Shown: one piece after another, positions 31,228 through 40,621 of the stretch
Layout: the number at the start of each line of letters is the position of its first letter
Numbering within the stretch: the stretch's first letter is position 1
NCBI GenBank assembly: GCA_016192065.1
Contig: JACPUX010000034.1
Location: forward strand, 37,088 to 101,087
Source of the DNA: Betaproteobacteria bacterium
GTDB taxonomy: Bacteria > Pseudomonadota > Gammaproteobacteria > Burkholderiales > Casimicrobiaceae
Direction of reading: 5' to 3'
Length of the DNA stretch: 64,000 nucleotides
Translations under genes and position numbers: made by a program
The notes under the pieces: model-generated
Told to the model about the DNA's origin: nothing
The model's input: only the letters and a program-made list of their open reading frames with translations
The model's database searches: none

Positions 31228-32241
31228 TTGGAAAAAGTGGATAGTCTAACACGACGCCTCAAAGCGCCGCCCGGGCCGGCGCCAACCCAGCGGCTCCTGA
31301 TCGTCAAGACCTCGTCGCTGGGCGACATCGTACACGCCCTCCCGGCCGCCACCGACTTGCGCCGGGAACGCCCCGGTTTCGAGCTTGAGTGGCTCGCCGA
31401 AGAGGCCTTCCGCGACCTTCCCGCGCTGCATCCAGGTATCGCGCGGGTGTTGCCCTGCGCAGTGCGCCGCTGGCGCCGCAATTTGCTGGCACCCACGACG
31501 CGCCGTGAAGTCGCCGCCCTGAAGCGCGAGGTTCGTGCCGCCCAATACAGCGCTGTGCTCGACTTGCAAGGCCTGCTCAAGAGCGCTTGGCTGTCTTCCC
31601 TCGCCAGGGTGCCGGTACATGGGTACGATCGAGGAAGCGTGCGTGAACCGCTCGCCGGTCTGGCCTATTCGCATCGCCATGCGGTGCCGCGGGGCCTGCA
31701 CGCGGTGGAGCGGAATCGACGCCTGGCCGCGGCGGCCTTCGGTTATACGATCGAGGGGTCCCCCGATTACGGTCTGGCGGTTGCGCCCGAGCCGGCGGCC
31801 GGAAGTTACCTGGTCTGCCTGCACGCCAGCAGCCGCGAAGATAAGTGCTGGCCGGTCGAACGTTGGCGCAAGCTCTTGCGGGAGCTACACAAGCAGCAGT
31901 TGCGTTGTGTACTGCCTTGGGGAAACGCGGGCGAACGGCGCCGCGCCGAGGAGATAGCCGCCGCGTGCAAGTCCGCTCAGGTTCTGCGCGCGATGTCTCT
32001 GGCCGAGCTGGCAAGCTTGCTGGCGGGGGCCGTAGCCACCATCGGCGTCGATACCGGCCTGGTGCATCTGGCCGCCGCGGTAGACTGCCCCGTCATCGCC
32101 CTGTACCTCGCCAGTGATCCGGGCCTCACCGGCGTCTGCGCCGGGCGCGCCCCGGCGGTGAACCTGGGTGGCCCGGACCAGCTCCCTCGGGTCGAAGCGG
32201 TGCTCGCCGAATTCGCCCGCTTGCGGTCCGGCGCGGCATGA
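31228..32241 (+). CDS. waaC: ADP-heptose:LPS heptosyltransferase I
   Basis: About 337 residues if the TTG at 31228 is used; a GTG at 31237 is an equally plausible start. Homology begins at RLLIVKTSSLGDIVHALPA, the classic GT9 N-terminus. The C-terminal ADP-heptose site shows SREDKCWPVERWRKLL and TIGVDTGLVHLAAA. It attaches the first heptose to KDO on the inner face of the inner membrane. The start lies only 11 bp from the divergent glycosyltransferase start, so the promoters must lie within the opposite coding regions. A three-hairpin repeat follows the stop. Confidence 0.92.
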   Translation: MEKVDSLTRRLKAPPGPAPTQRLLIVKTSSLGDIVHALPAATDLRRERPGFELEWLAEEAFRDLPALHPGIARVLPCAVRRWRRNLLAPTTRREVAALKREVRAAQYSAVLDLQGLLKSAWLSSLARVPVHGYDRGSVREPLAGLAYSHRHAVPRGLHAVERNRRLAAAAFGYTIEGSPDYGLAVAPEPAAGSYLVCLHASSREDKCWPVERWRKLLRELHKQQLRCVLPWGNAGERRRAEEIAAACKSAQVLRAMSLAELASLLAGAVATIGVDTGLVHLAAAVDCPVIALYLASDPGLTGVCAGRAPAVNLGGPDQLPRVEAVLAEFARLRSGAA

Positions 32242-32250
32242 GCGGCATGA

Positions 32251-32357
32251 GCGCCACCGCGCGGCCGCCCGAAGGGGGCGCAAGTCAAAATCCGGAACGG
32301 CCACAGCCCGCGAACAACGCTCACCCCCTCCCTCGGGGAGGGGGCTGGGGGGAGGGT
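32251..32357. repeat. Three-hairpin repeat copy C between waaC and waaA
   Basis: It begins 10 nt after the waaC stop. Hairpin a is GCGCC.../...GGGGGCGC (32251-32281). A middle part shares AGCCCGCGAAC with copy D. Hairpin c is CCCCCTCCC/GGGAGGGGG (32324-32344), followed by CTGGGGGGAGGGT. It aligns over about 100 bp with the reverse complement of 25940-26062 and has the same orientation relative to the upstream gene. Confidence 0.75.
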
Positions 32358-32398
32358 ACACCAGTGAGCCCGATCCGGCGCTCCAGGCTTTTCTGTTG

Positions 32399-33691
32399 AT
32401 GCTGCACCGACTCTATCCTCTGCTGGTCTATTTGCTCTTGCCGGCCCTGCTGCTGCGGCTGTGGTGGCGTGGGAGAGCCGAGCCGGGATATCGCCGATGC
32501 TGGCGCGAGCGCTTGGGGCATTTTGACGTCGCGCCTCATCCGGAAAGGCCGCTGCTTTGGATCCACGCCGTGTCGCTCGGAGAAACCCGCGCCGCCCAGC
32601 CTTTGATTGCCGCGCTGCTGGCGCGATATCCCGACCTCGAGATCCTGCTTACCCATCACACGGCGACGGGGCGCGAGGCCGGGCAGGCGCTTGGTGGTGA
32701 GCGGGTGCGCCAGGCCTGGCTGCCTTGGGACAGTCCAGCGGCGACACGCCGGTTTTTCGAGCACTTCCGCCCGATCGCCGGCATCCTCCTGGAAACCGAG
32801 ATCTGGCCGATGTTGCTCACCCAGGCACGGCGGCGGGATGTTCCAGTGTTCTTGGTCAATGCGCGGCTTTCCGCCCGCAGCGCCCGGGGCTACACCACTC
32901 TGGGAACATTCGCGCGCGCGGCTTTTGCCCGGCTGGCGGGGGTCGCCGCGCAAAGCGAAGTGGATGCGCAACGCTTGCGCGCGCTGGGCGCACCGGCGCC
33001 GCTGGTCACCGGCAATCTCAAGTTTGATTTGCCGGTACCGCCCGGCACCGCCGCCTTGGCCCAGCAGTTCCGCGAGCGATGGGGGCAGCAGCGTGTCATC
33101 TGGGTGGCCGGCAGCACGCGCGAAGGCGAGGAAGCCTTACTTTTGCAGGCGCTGGTGCGAAAACCCTTGCCGCCAGAGATCCTGGCCGTGATCGTGCCAC
33201 GCCATCCGCAACGCTTCTCGGAAGTGGCACAAATGATCGAGGCACGGGGCTTAGCTTGGGCGCGCCGCTCCGTGGCCCAACCGGTCGGTCCGGAGGTCCG
33301 CGTCCTGCTCGGCGACAGCATGGGCGAGCTGATGGCCTACTACGCCGCGGCTGATTTCGTCTTTATCGGCGGCAGTCTGTTGCCTTACGGCTGCCAAAAC
33401 CTGATCGAGGCCTGCGCCGTCGGCAGGCCTGTGCTCTTGGGGCCCTCGGTCTTCAACTTCGCCCTCGCCGCGGAACTGGCCCTGGCGCAGGGCGCAGCGC
33501 GTCAAGTCGCGAATGCCGAGGCGCTCATCGAAGCAGTGCGCGAATGGGCCGCCACGCCGGCCATCCCGGTGGGTCTGGGCGCGGCCTCACTGGCGTTCGC
33601 TCGGGCCCATCGCGGCGCCACCGCTCGCGTGCTGGATTGGCTAGCGCCGGCGCTAGATCAACGCCTCAGCCTGCCGCGAGATAGCGGTTGA
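32399..33691 (+). CDS. waaA: 3-deoxy-D-manno-octulosonic acid (KDO) transferase
   Basis: 430 residues from the ATG at 32399 (MLHRLYPLLVYLLLPALL), preceded by repeat C. An N-terminal membrane anchor (about 4-22) precedes the GT30 core: HAVSLGETRAAQPLI with the catalytic glutamate, LLETEIWPMLL, TGNLKFD, VAGSTREGEE, and FIGGSLLPYGCQNLIEACAVGRPVLLGPS. It transfers KDO to lipid IVA. Its 3' end overlaps the convergent tolC gene by 26 nt. Confidence 0.95.
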   Translation: MLHRLYPLLVYLLLPALLLRLWWRGRAEPGYRRCWRERLGHFDVAPHPERPLLWIHAVSLGETRAAQPLIAALLARYPDLEILLTHHTATGREAGQALGGERVRQAWLPWDSPAATRRFFEHFRPIAGILLETEIWPMLLTQARRRDVPVFLVNARLSARSARGYTTLGTFARAAFARLAGVAAQSEVDAQRLRALGAPAPLVTGNLKFDLPVPPGTAALAQQFRERWGQQRVIWVAGSTREGEEALLLQALVRKPLPPEILAVIVPRHPQRFSEVAQMIEARGLAWARRSVAQPVGPEVRVLLGDSMGELMAYYAAADFVFIGGSLLPYGCQNLIEACAVGRPVLLGPSVFNFALAAELALAQGAARQVANAEALIEAVREWAATPAIPVGLGAASLAFARAHRGATARVLDWLAPALDQRLSLPRDSG

Positions 33692-34994
33692 ACTGCTCGA
33701 GATCCGCTTCGCGCAATTCGCCGACTGCAGCCTTGAGGCGCAGGAGGCTCATCAGGTAGTTGTAGGTGGCCGCCGCCAGATCGCGCCGCACCTGAAACAC
33801 CTGTTGCTGCGCATTGAGCACGTCGACATTGGTGCGCACTCCAACCTCCATGCCGACTTTCGAAGAGGACAGCGCGGTGTCGGCGGAGACCAGGGCCTGC
33901 TGCAAGGCCTTGACCTGCGCGATGCCGTTGGTCACACCCAGGAAAGCCTGGCGTGCCGAAAGCGTGGCGCCGCGGCGCGCTCCTTCGAGATCCTGGCGTG
34001 ACTTCTCCTGATTGGCGGCGGCCTCGCGCACCTTGGAACTGAGCGCCCCGCCGGCGTAAAGCGGAATCGCCAGTTGCAGACTGATCTGCCCAGTCTGACT
34101 GTTGCTGCCGAAACTCGATTGGGACGAGGCGCTGGAGCGGGTGTCGTTGTAGCTGGCTACCAGGTCAAGGGTCGGGTAGTGCCCGGCGCGATTGCGATCG
34201 ATTTCCAGCTTGGCGATCTCTAGCGTCGCTTCAGCGATACGCACCGAGTATCCGGCCTTTTCCGCGCGCTCCACCCAGCTATCCATGAGCGCGGGTTCGG
34301 GGGTGCGCAGTTCCAGCTTGGGTCCGAGCGGGCTCAGCGACTTGGGAACGCGCCCGATGATCGATTGCAGCGCGCGATATTTGATTTCGAGATCGTTTTG
34401 CGCGGCGATCTCCAGGGCCACGATCTGGTCGTATTTGGCCTGGGCCTCGTTGGTGTCGGTGATGGTCGCAGTACCCACTTCGAAATTGCGTTTGGCCTGC
34501 GCGAGCTGCTGACTCACTGCGGCCTTCTGCGCCGCCGCGAGACTCACGCTGTCCCCGGCCAGCAGGGCATCGAAGTAGGCTTGCGCGACCCGCATGACCA
34601 GATCCTGCTCCGCTGCGCCCAGCACCCAGTCCGCCTGTGCGACCTGCTGCTTGGTCTGATCATAGGCCACGATATTCTGCATGCGGTAGACCGGGTGGGT
34701 GGCCGCAAGGGTGAAGCCTTGGCTGTGGTAGCTGCGCTCAGTGTCGAGCGGTGGTTCGGACTTGATCCTGGTGTCGTAGTTCGTCTGCGTTAGATTGGCC
34801 GTAAGGCTCACGTTGGGCAAAAGACCTGAACGGCCCTGCACCCGCTTCTCCTGGGTGGCCAGCCAGGTGGCGCGCGCCGCGGCCACGGCGGCATCCTGCC
34901 CGACCGCGACACGATAGATCTGCAGCAGGTCTTCGGCCAGCGCCGAGCCGGCAGTGGTCAGACCGAGAGCAAGAACCAAGAGACGAAGCTTCAT
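33666..34994 (-). CDS. tolC: TolC-family outer-membrane efflux channel
   Basis: 442 residues with a signal peptide cut near ALA-ED (about residue 20). Two homologous outer-membrane-efflux repeats carry long amphipathic helices, with ARATWLATQEKRVQGRSGLLPN and DRNRAGHYPTLDLVASYNDT at equivalent places. It forms the trimeric channel used by the adaptor and RND pump encoded upstream; pcm lies between pump and channel genes. Type I secretion use is also possible. Confidence 0.92.
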   Translation of the reverse strand: MKLRLLVLALGLTTAGSALAEDLLQIYRVAVGQDAAVAAARATWLATQEKRVQGRSGLLPNVSLTANLTQTNYDTRIKSEPPLDTERSYHSQGFTLAATHPVYRMQNIVAYDQTKQQVAQADWVLGAAEQDLVMRVAQAYFDALLAGDSVSLAAAQKAAVSQQLAQAKRNFEVGTATITDTNEAQAKYDQIVALEIAAQNDLEIKYRALQSIIGRVPKSLSPLGPKLELRTPEPALMDSWVERAEKAGYSVRIAEATLEIAKLEIDRNRAGHYPTLDLVASYNDTRSSASSQSSFGSNSQTGQISLQLAIPLYAGGALSSKVREAAANQEKSRQDLEGARRGATLSARQAFLGVTNGIAQVKALQQALVSADTALSSSKVGMEVGVRTNVDVLNAQQQVFQVRRDLAAATYNYLMSLLRLKAAVGELREADLEQFNRYLAAG

Positions 34995-35042
34995 AGTGTT
35001 TTCCGTTTCCTTGTGGGGTGCCGAGCGAGGGGTCAGGCCCGA

Positions 35043-35702
35043 TCAGAATACGAAACGCTCGGGCGCCACGGCGTTGACCAGTGGCTCAATGCAGGTTTCA
35101 AAAAGCGCCTGGGTACGCAGCCCGCCATCGGCGAGCCGCCGGATGAGTTGCGCGGTCATTACCGGCGCCTCGCCGACCACCGCGAACAGGCGCCCGCCCG
35201 GGCGCAAGTCCTGAAGCGCGGTTTCCGGCAGGGCCGGGGTGGAAGCCGTAAAAACGATCACATCGTAAGGTTCACCGGCCTTCCAACCGCGCGCCGCATC
35301 GCCGACCACCAAGCTGGCGTTGTTGACGCTGTGTTGCGCCAGTCGTTTCTGCGCCGCCGCGGAAAGCTCGGGGTCGATTTCCACGCTCACCACTTGCAAA
35401 GCACGCGCCGCCAAAAGGGCGGTGAGATAGCCGCTGCCGGTGCCAACTTCCAGCACCCGTTCGCCTGGTTTGACGGCCAACTCCTGAACCACGCGCGCTT
35501 CAAACTTCGGCTGCCACATCTTCTTGCCTCCCGTGAGCGGCAATTCCAGATCGGCGAAGGCGAGCGCCTGATAAACCGGCAAGACGTATTCCTCGCGCTT
35601 GATCCGCCTCAAAAGGGCGAGCACTTCCGGATCGAGCACGTCCCAGGTGCGAATTTGTTGCTCGATCATGTTGTGGCGGGCAAGTTCAAAATCCATGCTC
35701 AT
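35043..35702 (-). CDS. pcm: Protein-L-isoaspartate O-methyltransferase family protein
   Basis: 219 residues from the ATG at 35702, chosen for CAGGA about 7 nt upstream. The S-adenosylmethionine site is VLEVGTGSGYLTALLAA, and the family segments HNMIEQQIRTWDV, REEYVLPVYQALAFAD and RPGGRLFAVVG are present. The family methylates isoaspartyl residues for repair. Lengths and motifs fit, but many betaproteobacterial relatives beside tolC are only weakly similar to E. coli Pcm, so activity is probable rather than certain. It starts 42 nt after the RND pump stop and ends 48 nt before tolC. Confidence 0.85.
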   Translation of the reverse strand: MSMDFELARHNMIEQQIRTWDVLDPEVLALLRRIKREEYVLPVYQALAFADLELPLTGGKKMWQPKFEARVVQELAVKPGERVLEVGTGSGYLTALLAARALQVVSVEIDPELSAAAQKRLAQHSVNNASLVVGDAARGWKAGEPYDVIVFTASTPALPETALQDLRPGGRLFAVVGEAPVMTAQLIRRLADGGLRTQALFETCIEPLVNAVAPERFVF

Positions 35703-35744
35703 TTGGTTGTCCTGTGGGCGATCGGTCTCACGCAAGGCTCTGAA

Positions 35745-38700
35745 TTATACCAGCTTGTCCGAGGGCACTACGGCCGGCGCACGCGCGCCGCCGGCCGTAG
35801 GCTGCACTCTGGAGGAGCGCGTCCAGCGGTCGATGTAGCAATAAATGACCGGCACCACCACCAGGGTCAGTAGCGTCGAGGTGATCACGCCACCGATGAT
35901 CGCCCGTCCCATGGTCGCGTTGCCCTCGCCGCCCTCGCCCAGACCGAGGGCCAGGGGAAGCATGCCGAAGATCATCGCCGCGGTGGTCATGAGAATCGGC
36001 CGCAAGCGCACTTGCCCCGCGGCGGCGATCGCTTCCTTCAAGCCCAGGCCCTCGCGCCGTCCCTGATTGGTGAAGTCCACCAGCAGAATGGCATTCTTGG
36101 TCACTAGCCCCATCAGCATGATGAAGCCGATGATCGAGAAGATATTGAGCGTGCTGCCGGTAACCAGCAAGGCGAGGAACACCCCGATCAACGATAAGGG
36201 CAGAGAGGCCATGATCGCCAGTGGCTGCAGGAAGCTGCCGAACTGCGAGGCAAGGATGAGGTAGATGAAGATCACCGCCATGCCCAAGGCCATCATCGCG
36301 TAGCCAAAGGACTCTTGCATCTCCTTGGTCGAACCGCCAACGTGGAAGCGATAGCCTGGCGGCAATTCCATCTTCTTGGTCAACGCGGTAACTTCGTTGC
36401 CCGCGTCGCCAGCCGGGCGGCCCTCAACATTGGCGGAGACCGTGACCATCCGTTGCAGGTCCAGGCGCTCGATCGACTTAGGTGACGAGGTGGCAACCAG
36501 TTCCGCCACTTGTCGCAGCGGCACCACTCGCGGGCCGCCAGCGCCGCCGCCGGCCACCGCCACCAGCGGCAAGTCGCCCAGATCGGCGATGCCGCGACGG
36601 TCGCGCTCGCCCAGCCGAACCGTGACCTCGTAGTTCTGCCCATCCGGCGCCAGCCACATGCCGACCGCATCACCTGCGATCAAGGGACGCGCCGCGGCGG
36701 CGACCTGTCCGACCGACAACCCCAGGTCACTCGCCAGGTCACGATTGACCCGGATGGCGAGGGTCGGATTGGCCGCTTTTTCGCTGGATTCGACATCGGT
36801 GATTCCCTTCACCTGGAGCATCTGCTGTTCGACAGTCTTCGCCAGACGCGCCAGTTCGCTCGAATCCGGACCTAACAAAGCCACCTGTACCGGTTTGTTC
36901 CAGCCGACCGCCAGTTCCACACCGGCGATCGGCCGCACACGCTGCCGGAATTCCTGCTCCAGCTCCTTCTGCGAGCGTGTGCGGGCGTCTCGGGGCTTGA
37001 GCTGCACATTGATGAAGGCGGTGTTCTTGCCGTTGTTGGTACCCACTCGGGAGTAGAGCAGGCGCACTTCGGGAAATTCACGCAGCGCCTCTTCGACTTG
37101 CGCGGTCTTGGATTCTGTATAGGAAAGACTGGAACCGACAGGTGTGGTGAGCCGAAGAGTGAGCTCGGACTCGTCCGATTCCGGGATGAATTCGCTGCCG
37201 ATCAGCGGCACCAGTAGAAAGCTGCCCAAAAAACTCAGCACTGCGATCAGCATTACCTTGCCGCGATGCTCCAGGGCCCACCCGAGAATGCTGCCGTAGC
37301 TTGCGTGCGCCCAGACCACCCCAGATTCGAACCCGTCCATCAGACGCGAAAGCCAGGGCAGTCGCTTGAACCGGCTCTCCGGCGGATCGGCCCAGATGCT
37401 GGAGAGCATGGGATCGAGGGTGAAACTGACGAACAGCGACACCAGCACCGCCACCGTGACGGTGATGCCGAACTGGTAGAAGAAGCGACCGATGATGCCC
37501 CCCATGAAGGCGACCGGCAAAAATACCGCGACGATCGCAAAGGTAGTGGCCATCACCGCCAGGCCTATTTCCTGGGTGCCCTCACGCGCCGCGGTGTAAT
37601 GGTCCTTGCCCATGGCGAGGTGGCGCACGATGTTCTCCCGCACCACGATGGCGTCATCAATTAGTAGACCAATGCACAGCGACAAGGCCATCAGAGTGAG
37701 GAAGTTCAAGGTAAACCCGAAGGCGAACAGCGCGGTGAAGGTGGCGATCACCGCGATCGGCAGGGTCAGTCCGGTGATTACCGTGCTGCGCCAGGAATGC
37801 AGGAAGAGGAAGACGATCAGCACCGTCAGCAGGGCTCCTTCGATGATCGTGTGCTGCACGTTGTCGACCGCCGATTTGATGAAGCGCGCGTTATTCGAGA
37901 GTACTTGCAGCGTCACGTCGGGCGGCAGCTCCTTCTTGAGCTCATCGACCGCCTCGAGGATGCCCTTGCCGACCTCCACGGTGTTGCTGCCACGAATCTT
38001 GACCATCTCCAGACTGATCGCGCGGCGCCCGTCGACACGCGCGATCGAGGTCTCCTCGGCCTTGCCGTCGACGACGCTGGCCAATTGGTCCAAGTAGATC
38101 GGCACCGCGTTGCGGCGTGCGACGATGATCCGGCCGAAGTCCTCGGGACTTGCGATTCGGCCCTCGACCCGCACCAACTGCTCTTCGCGCCCGAGGGAGA
38201 CCGAACCCGCGGGCATGTCCTGGTTTTCGGTGCGCAGCGCCGCGATCACTTGGTCGACCCCCACCCCCAGGGCGCGCATCGCCTCGGGACGAAGCTGCAC
38301 CTGAACTTCGCGCTTGACCCCGCCGCTCATGGTCACGGTGCCCACACCGCGGACGTTCTCCATGCGCTTGCGCGCCAACTGGTCCGCCAGGGTGGTGAGT
38401 TCGCGCAGGCTGCGCTGCTCCGAGGACAGGGCAATGCTTACTACTGCCTGATCGTCGTCACTATTCGCTTTGGAAATGTAGGGGTCCTTGGCGTCGCGCG
38501 GAAAGCTCGGGCGGATCTGCGAAACCTTGTCCCGCACTTCCTGCATGGCGACGTTGATATCGGTCTTAAGGTCGAACTCGACGATCACCAGGCTGCTGCC
38601 TTCGCGCGAGCGCGAACGGATGTGCCGCACCCCGTTCACCGGGTTAAGGGCGTCTTCGATCTTTTTGCTCAGGTCGGTTTCGATGGCCTCCGGCGAGGCC

Positions 38701-38858
38701 CCGGGATAGGCGACCCAGACCACCGCGATGGGAATGTCCACCTCGGGCATCTGGTCGATGGCCAGGCGGTTGTAAGAGAACAGTCCCAGGACCAGGAGCG
38801 CGACCATCATCATGGTGGCGAAGACCGGGTTCTTGATGCTGACTTGAGTGATCCACAT
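35745..38858 (-). CDS. RND-family multidrug efflux permease (AcrB/MexB-like, HAE1)
   Basis: 1037 residues, typical for RND pumps, with twelve membrane helices in two halves and two large periplasmic loops. The proton-relay aspartates are Asp401-Asp402 in [12 protein letters not shown], and the matching lysine lies in [13 protein letters not shown] in the C-terminal half. The N-terminus [20 protein letters not shown] is family-typical. GGAG lies about 9 nt before the ATG. It exports drugs or other amphiphiles with the adaptor (upstream) and TolC (downstream). No heavy-metal-type features were seen. Substrate unknown. Confidence 0.95.
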   Translation of the reverse strand: MWITQVSIKNPVFATMMMVALLVLGLFSYNRLAIDQMPEVDIPIAVVWVAYPGASPEAIETDLSKKIEDALNPVNGVRHIRSRSREGSSLVIVEFDLKTDINVAMQEVRDKVSQIRPSFPRDAKDPYISKANSDDDQAVVSIALSSEQRSLRELTTLADQLARKRMENVRGVGTVTMSGGVKREVQVQLRPEAMRALGVGVDQVIAALRTENQDMPAGSVSLGREEQLVRVEGRIASPEDFGRIIVARRNAVPIYLDQLASVVDGKAEETSIARVDGRRAISLEMVKIRGSNTVEVGKGILEAVDELKKELPPDVTLQVLSNNARFIKSAVDNVQHTIIEGALLTVLIVFLFLHSWRSTVITGLTLPIAVIATFTALFAFGFTLNFLTLMALSLCIGLLIDDAIVVRENIVRHLAMGKDHYTAAREGTQEIGLAVMATTFAIVAVFLPVAFMGGIIGRFFYQFGITVTVAVLVSLFVSFTLDPMLSSIWADPPESRFKRLPWLSRLMDGFESGVVWAHASYGSILGWALEHRGKVMLIAVLSFLGSFLLVPLIGSEFIPESDESELTLRLTTPVGSSLSYTESKTAQVEEALREFPEVRLLYSRVGTNNGKNTAFINVQLKPRDARTRSQKELEQEFRQRVRPIAGVELAVGWNKPVQVALLGPDSSELARLAKTVEQQMLQVKGITDVESSEKAANPTLAIRVNRDLASDLGLSVGQVAAAARPLIAGDAVGMWLAPDGQNYEVTVRLGERDRRGIADLGDLPLVAVAGGGAGGPRVVPLRQVAELVATSSPKSIERLDLQRMVTVSANVEGRPAGDAGNEVTALTKKMELPPGYRFHVGGSTKEMQESFGYAMMALGMAVIFIYLILASQFGSFLQPLAIMASLPLSLIGVFLALLVTGSTLNIFSIIGFIMLMGLVTKNAILLVDFTNQGRREGLGLKEAIAAAGQVRLRPILMTTAAMIFGMLPLALGLGEGGEGNATMGRAIIGGVITSTLLTLVVVPVIYCYIDRWTRSSRVQPTAGGARAPAVVPSDKLV

Positions 38859-39088
38859 GATGCTGGCTCCGTTGGCTGCGTTGTGTTCTGGTTACTCCCG
38901 GGTCGGCGCTACTCCAGGGGTGCCTGGGCCGACCGGGAGCAAATTGCGCCGCGCCGTCGCCCGAGTTGGCGCAAGGCCCCGCGCTCCAGCTTCAGGCCGC
39001 CGCATAGGGATCGCTCCCGTGCCTTTTGCTGGAGCAAGAGCGCGGTAGGTCCGCGGTCGGAAAACCTTCTGGTATTGCCCTGGCCTGC
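38859..39088. other. Structured 230-bp spacer between adaptor and RND genes
   Basis: No gene is recognised here. Three successive inverted repeats are present: CTCCCGGGTCGGC/GCCGACCGGGAG (38895-38907 and 38928-38939, one bulged G), TTGCGCC/GGCGCAA (38944-38950 and 38968-38974) and GCTCCAGC/GCTGGAGC (38983-38990 and 39028-39035). All would form in the operon mRNA before the pump start. No T-tracts follow. Confidence 0.6.
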
Positions 39089-40237
39089 CTACTGGGGCTT
39101 GGCGCCGGGAGCATCAGACTTGAGCTTTGCCGCTTGGCCTTCCTTGATCAAGTCGAACTTGCCAGCGAGTACCCAAGCATCCGCCGGTATGCCCTTGAGC
39201 ACTTCGACCCGGCCTTGCGTTTCATCGCGCTGCCCCACGCTGACCGCGCGCCGCGCGAGCTTGCCGTCCTCCAGAAGCCAGGCGAATGTCTCGCCCCCTT
39301 CCTTGCGCAAAGCGGTGGCCGGCAAGGTCGGTACCGGCTGCGTGGCGGCCAGCAGCACCTCGCCACTGGCGAACATACCCGCCCGCAATTTGCCCCCAGG
39401 GTTGGCGAGCGACACATAGACTAGAATCGAACGCGTGCCGGGTTCGGTCGAGGGATTGATGCGGCTGATTCGACCCGTGAAGGGTTCGGCGCCAAAGCCA
39501 TCGACCTGCAAGGAAACGGCCATCCCGGCCTGCAACAGGGGCACGTCCACCGCCGGCACCGGCGCCTGCAGCTCGAGCTCGCGCAGATCAACGATGGTGA
39601 ACAAGGGGGTATCGATCGAAACCCGCTCGCCGGGTTGCACATGGCGCTTGGCGACCATGCCGCCCAGCGGCGCGACCACGGTGGCGTCTCGTAGCGCGTA
39701 GCGGGCCAACTGCACTTGCGCTTCCCACACGTGCAGGGTGCCGCGATTGGCATCGAAGGTGGTCGCGGCGCTGTCGTACGCGTTCTGGGAGATGAAGCCC
39801 TGCTTGAGTAAAGCGAGATTGCTGGTGCGGGTCTTCTCCGCCAAAGCGAGCTGTGCACGCGCCGCATCGAGATTGCCGATCTTCTCAGCCAGACGGGCTT
39901 CCGAATCACTCGTGTCCACTTGGGCGAGTACTTTGCCCGACCCCACGGCCTCGCCCTCGCGCGCCGCCAGGGATTTTATCTCCCCCGGCACTTTGGCCTT
40001 GACCACGGTCTGATGCACCGGCTGCAGGGACCCCGAAACTCGCAGACGTGGGCGCAAGGGCTGCGCCTCGACGCGGGTCAGGTCGGCGCTGGAGAACTCC
40101 AGCGTCACGGGTGCGTTCTTGGTATCCGAGACTGGTGACTCCTTGCTGGCGCGCGCGACGATACCCCCGCCGACCAGGCCCAGCACCAGCACGGCGCCCA
40201 GCCCCCAGATCACACGCTTCTTGGTGAATATCGCCAC
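39089..40237 (-). CDS. RND efflux periplasmic adaptor (membrane fusion protein)
   Basis: 382 residues from a GTG at 40237 with GGGGG about 9 nt upstream. An N-terminal membrane anchor (about 10-28) precedes the HlyD/AcrA layout: lipoyl-like halves (VVKAKVPGEIKSLAAREGEAV and ATVVAPLGGMVAKRHVQPGE), a helical hairpin of about 60 residues, a beta-barrel (GFGAEPFTGRISRINPSTEPGTRSILVYV) and a membrane-proximal domain. It bridges the RND pump and TolC. It is the first gene of the efflux operon and diverges from livK across 384 bp. Confidence 0.93.
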   Translation of the reverse strand: MAIFTKKRVIWGLGAVLVLGLVGGGIVARASKESPVSDTKNAPVTLEFSSADLTRVEAQPLRPRLRVSGSLQPVHQTVVKAKVPGEIKSLAAREGEAVGSGKVLAQVDTSDSEARLAEKIGNLDAARAQLALAEKTRTSNLALLKQGFISQNAYDSAATTFDANRGTLHVWEAQVQLARYALRDATVVAPLGGMVAKRHVQPGERVSIDTPLFTIVDLRELELQAPVPAVDVPLLQAGMAVSLQVDGFGAEPFTGRISRINPSTEPGTRSILVYVSLANPGGKLRAGMFASGEVLLAATQPVPTLPATALRKEGGETFAWLLEDGKLARRAVSVGQRDETQGRVEVLKGIPADAWVLAGKFDLIKEGQAAKLKSDAPGAKPQ

Positions 40238-40463
40238 GGTTCGTTCCCCCTAGGTTGCTCCGGGCGGATGGCCCGGTGGATCAGGACAGCTTTGCGCGTC
40301 CACCCGGTTGGATGCGACGGCATGAACTTTTGGATGGCGCAGACTAGACCCGCGCCCCACGCCCCACAAGGGGCAAACGGACGAAATGCCGAAAGCGCGG
40401 GTTGAATGCCCAAACCCGCGGACAAAACGCAATAATCGGGCGCGACAAGCTGGATACGGCGGT

Positions 40464-40492
40464 TTGACAAAGGTGGGGGGCAAGCAGATAAT
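40464..40492 (+). promoter_or_regulatory. Sigma-70 promoter for livK
   Basis: TTGACA (40464-40469), a 17-bp spacer, then GATAAT (40487-40492): a near-consensus promoter that would give a leader of about 120 nt. The remaining part of the 384-bp livK/adaptor spacer holds no recognisable gene. Confidence 0.75.
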
Positions 40493-40568
40493 CCCTGCCT
40501 TGTTTTTGCGTAGGGAAGGCCGACTTCGCCCGCAAATCACCAACGCGAGGGCCAAGCCGAGATTTCCC

Positions 40569-40592
40569 CTAGTACATCTACACCCGTACTAG
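40569..40592 (+). promoter_or_regulatory. Inverted repeat in the livK leader (possible operator)
   Basis: CTAGTAC (40569-40575) and GTACTAG (40586-40592) form a perfect 7-bp repeat with a 10-bp centre, immediately followed by TATAAA (40596-40601), which could be a second -10. The element is either a protein-binding site or a leader hairpin 30 nt before the start codon. Confidence 0.5.
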
Positions 40593-40621
40593 TTCTATAA
40601 ACTCGGAGAGGAGAACCACGA

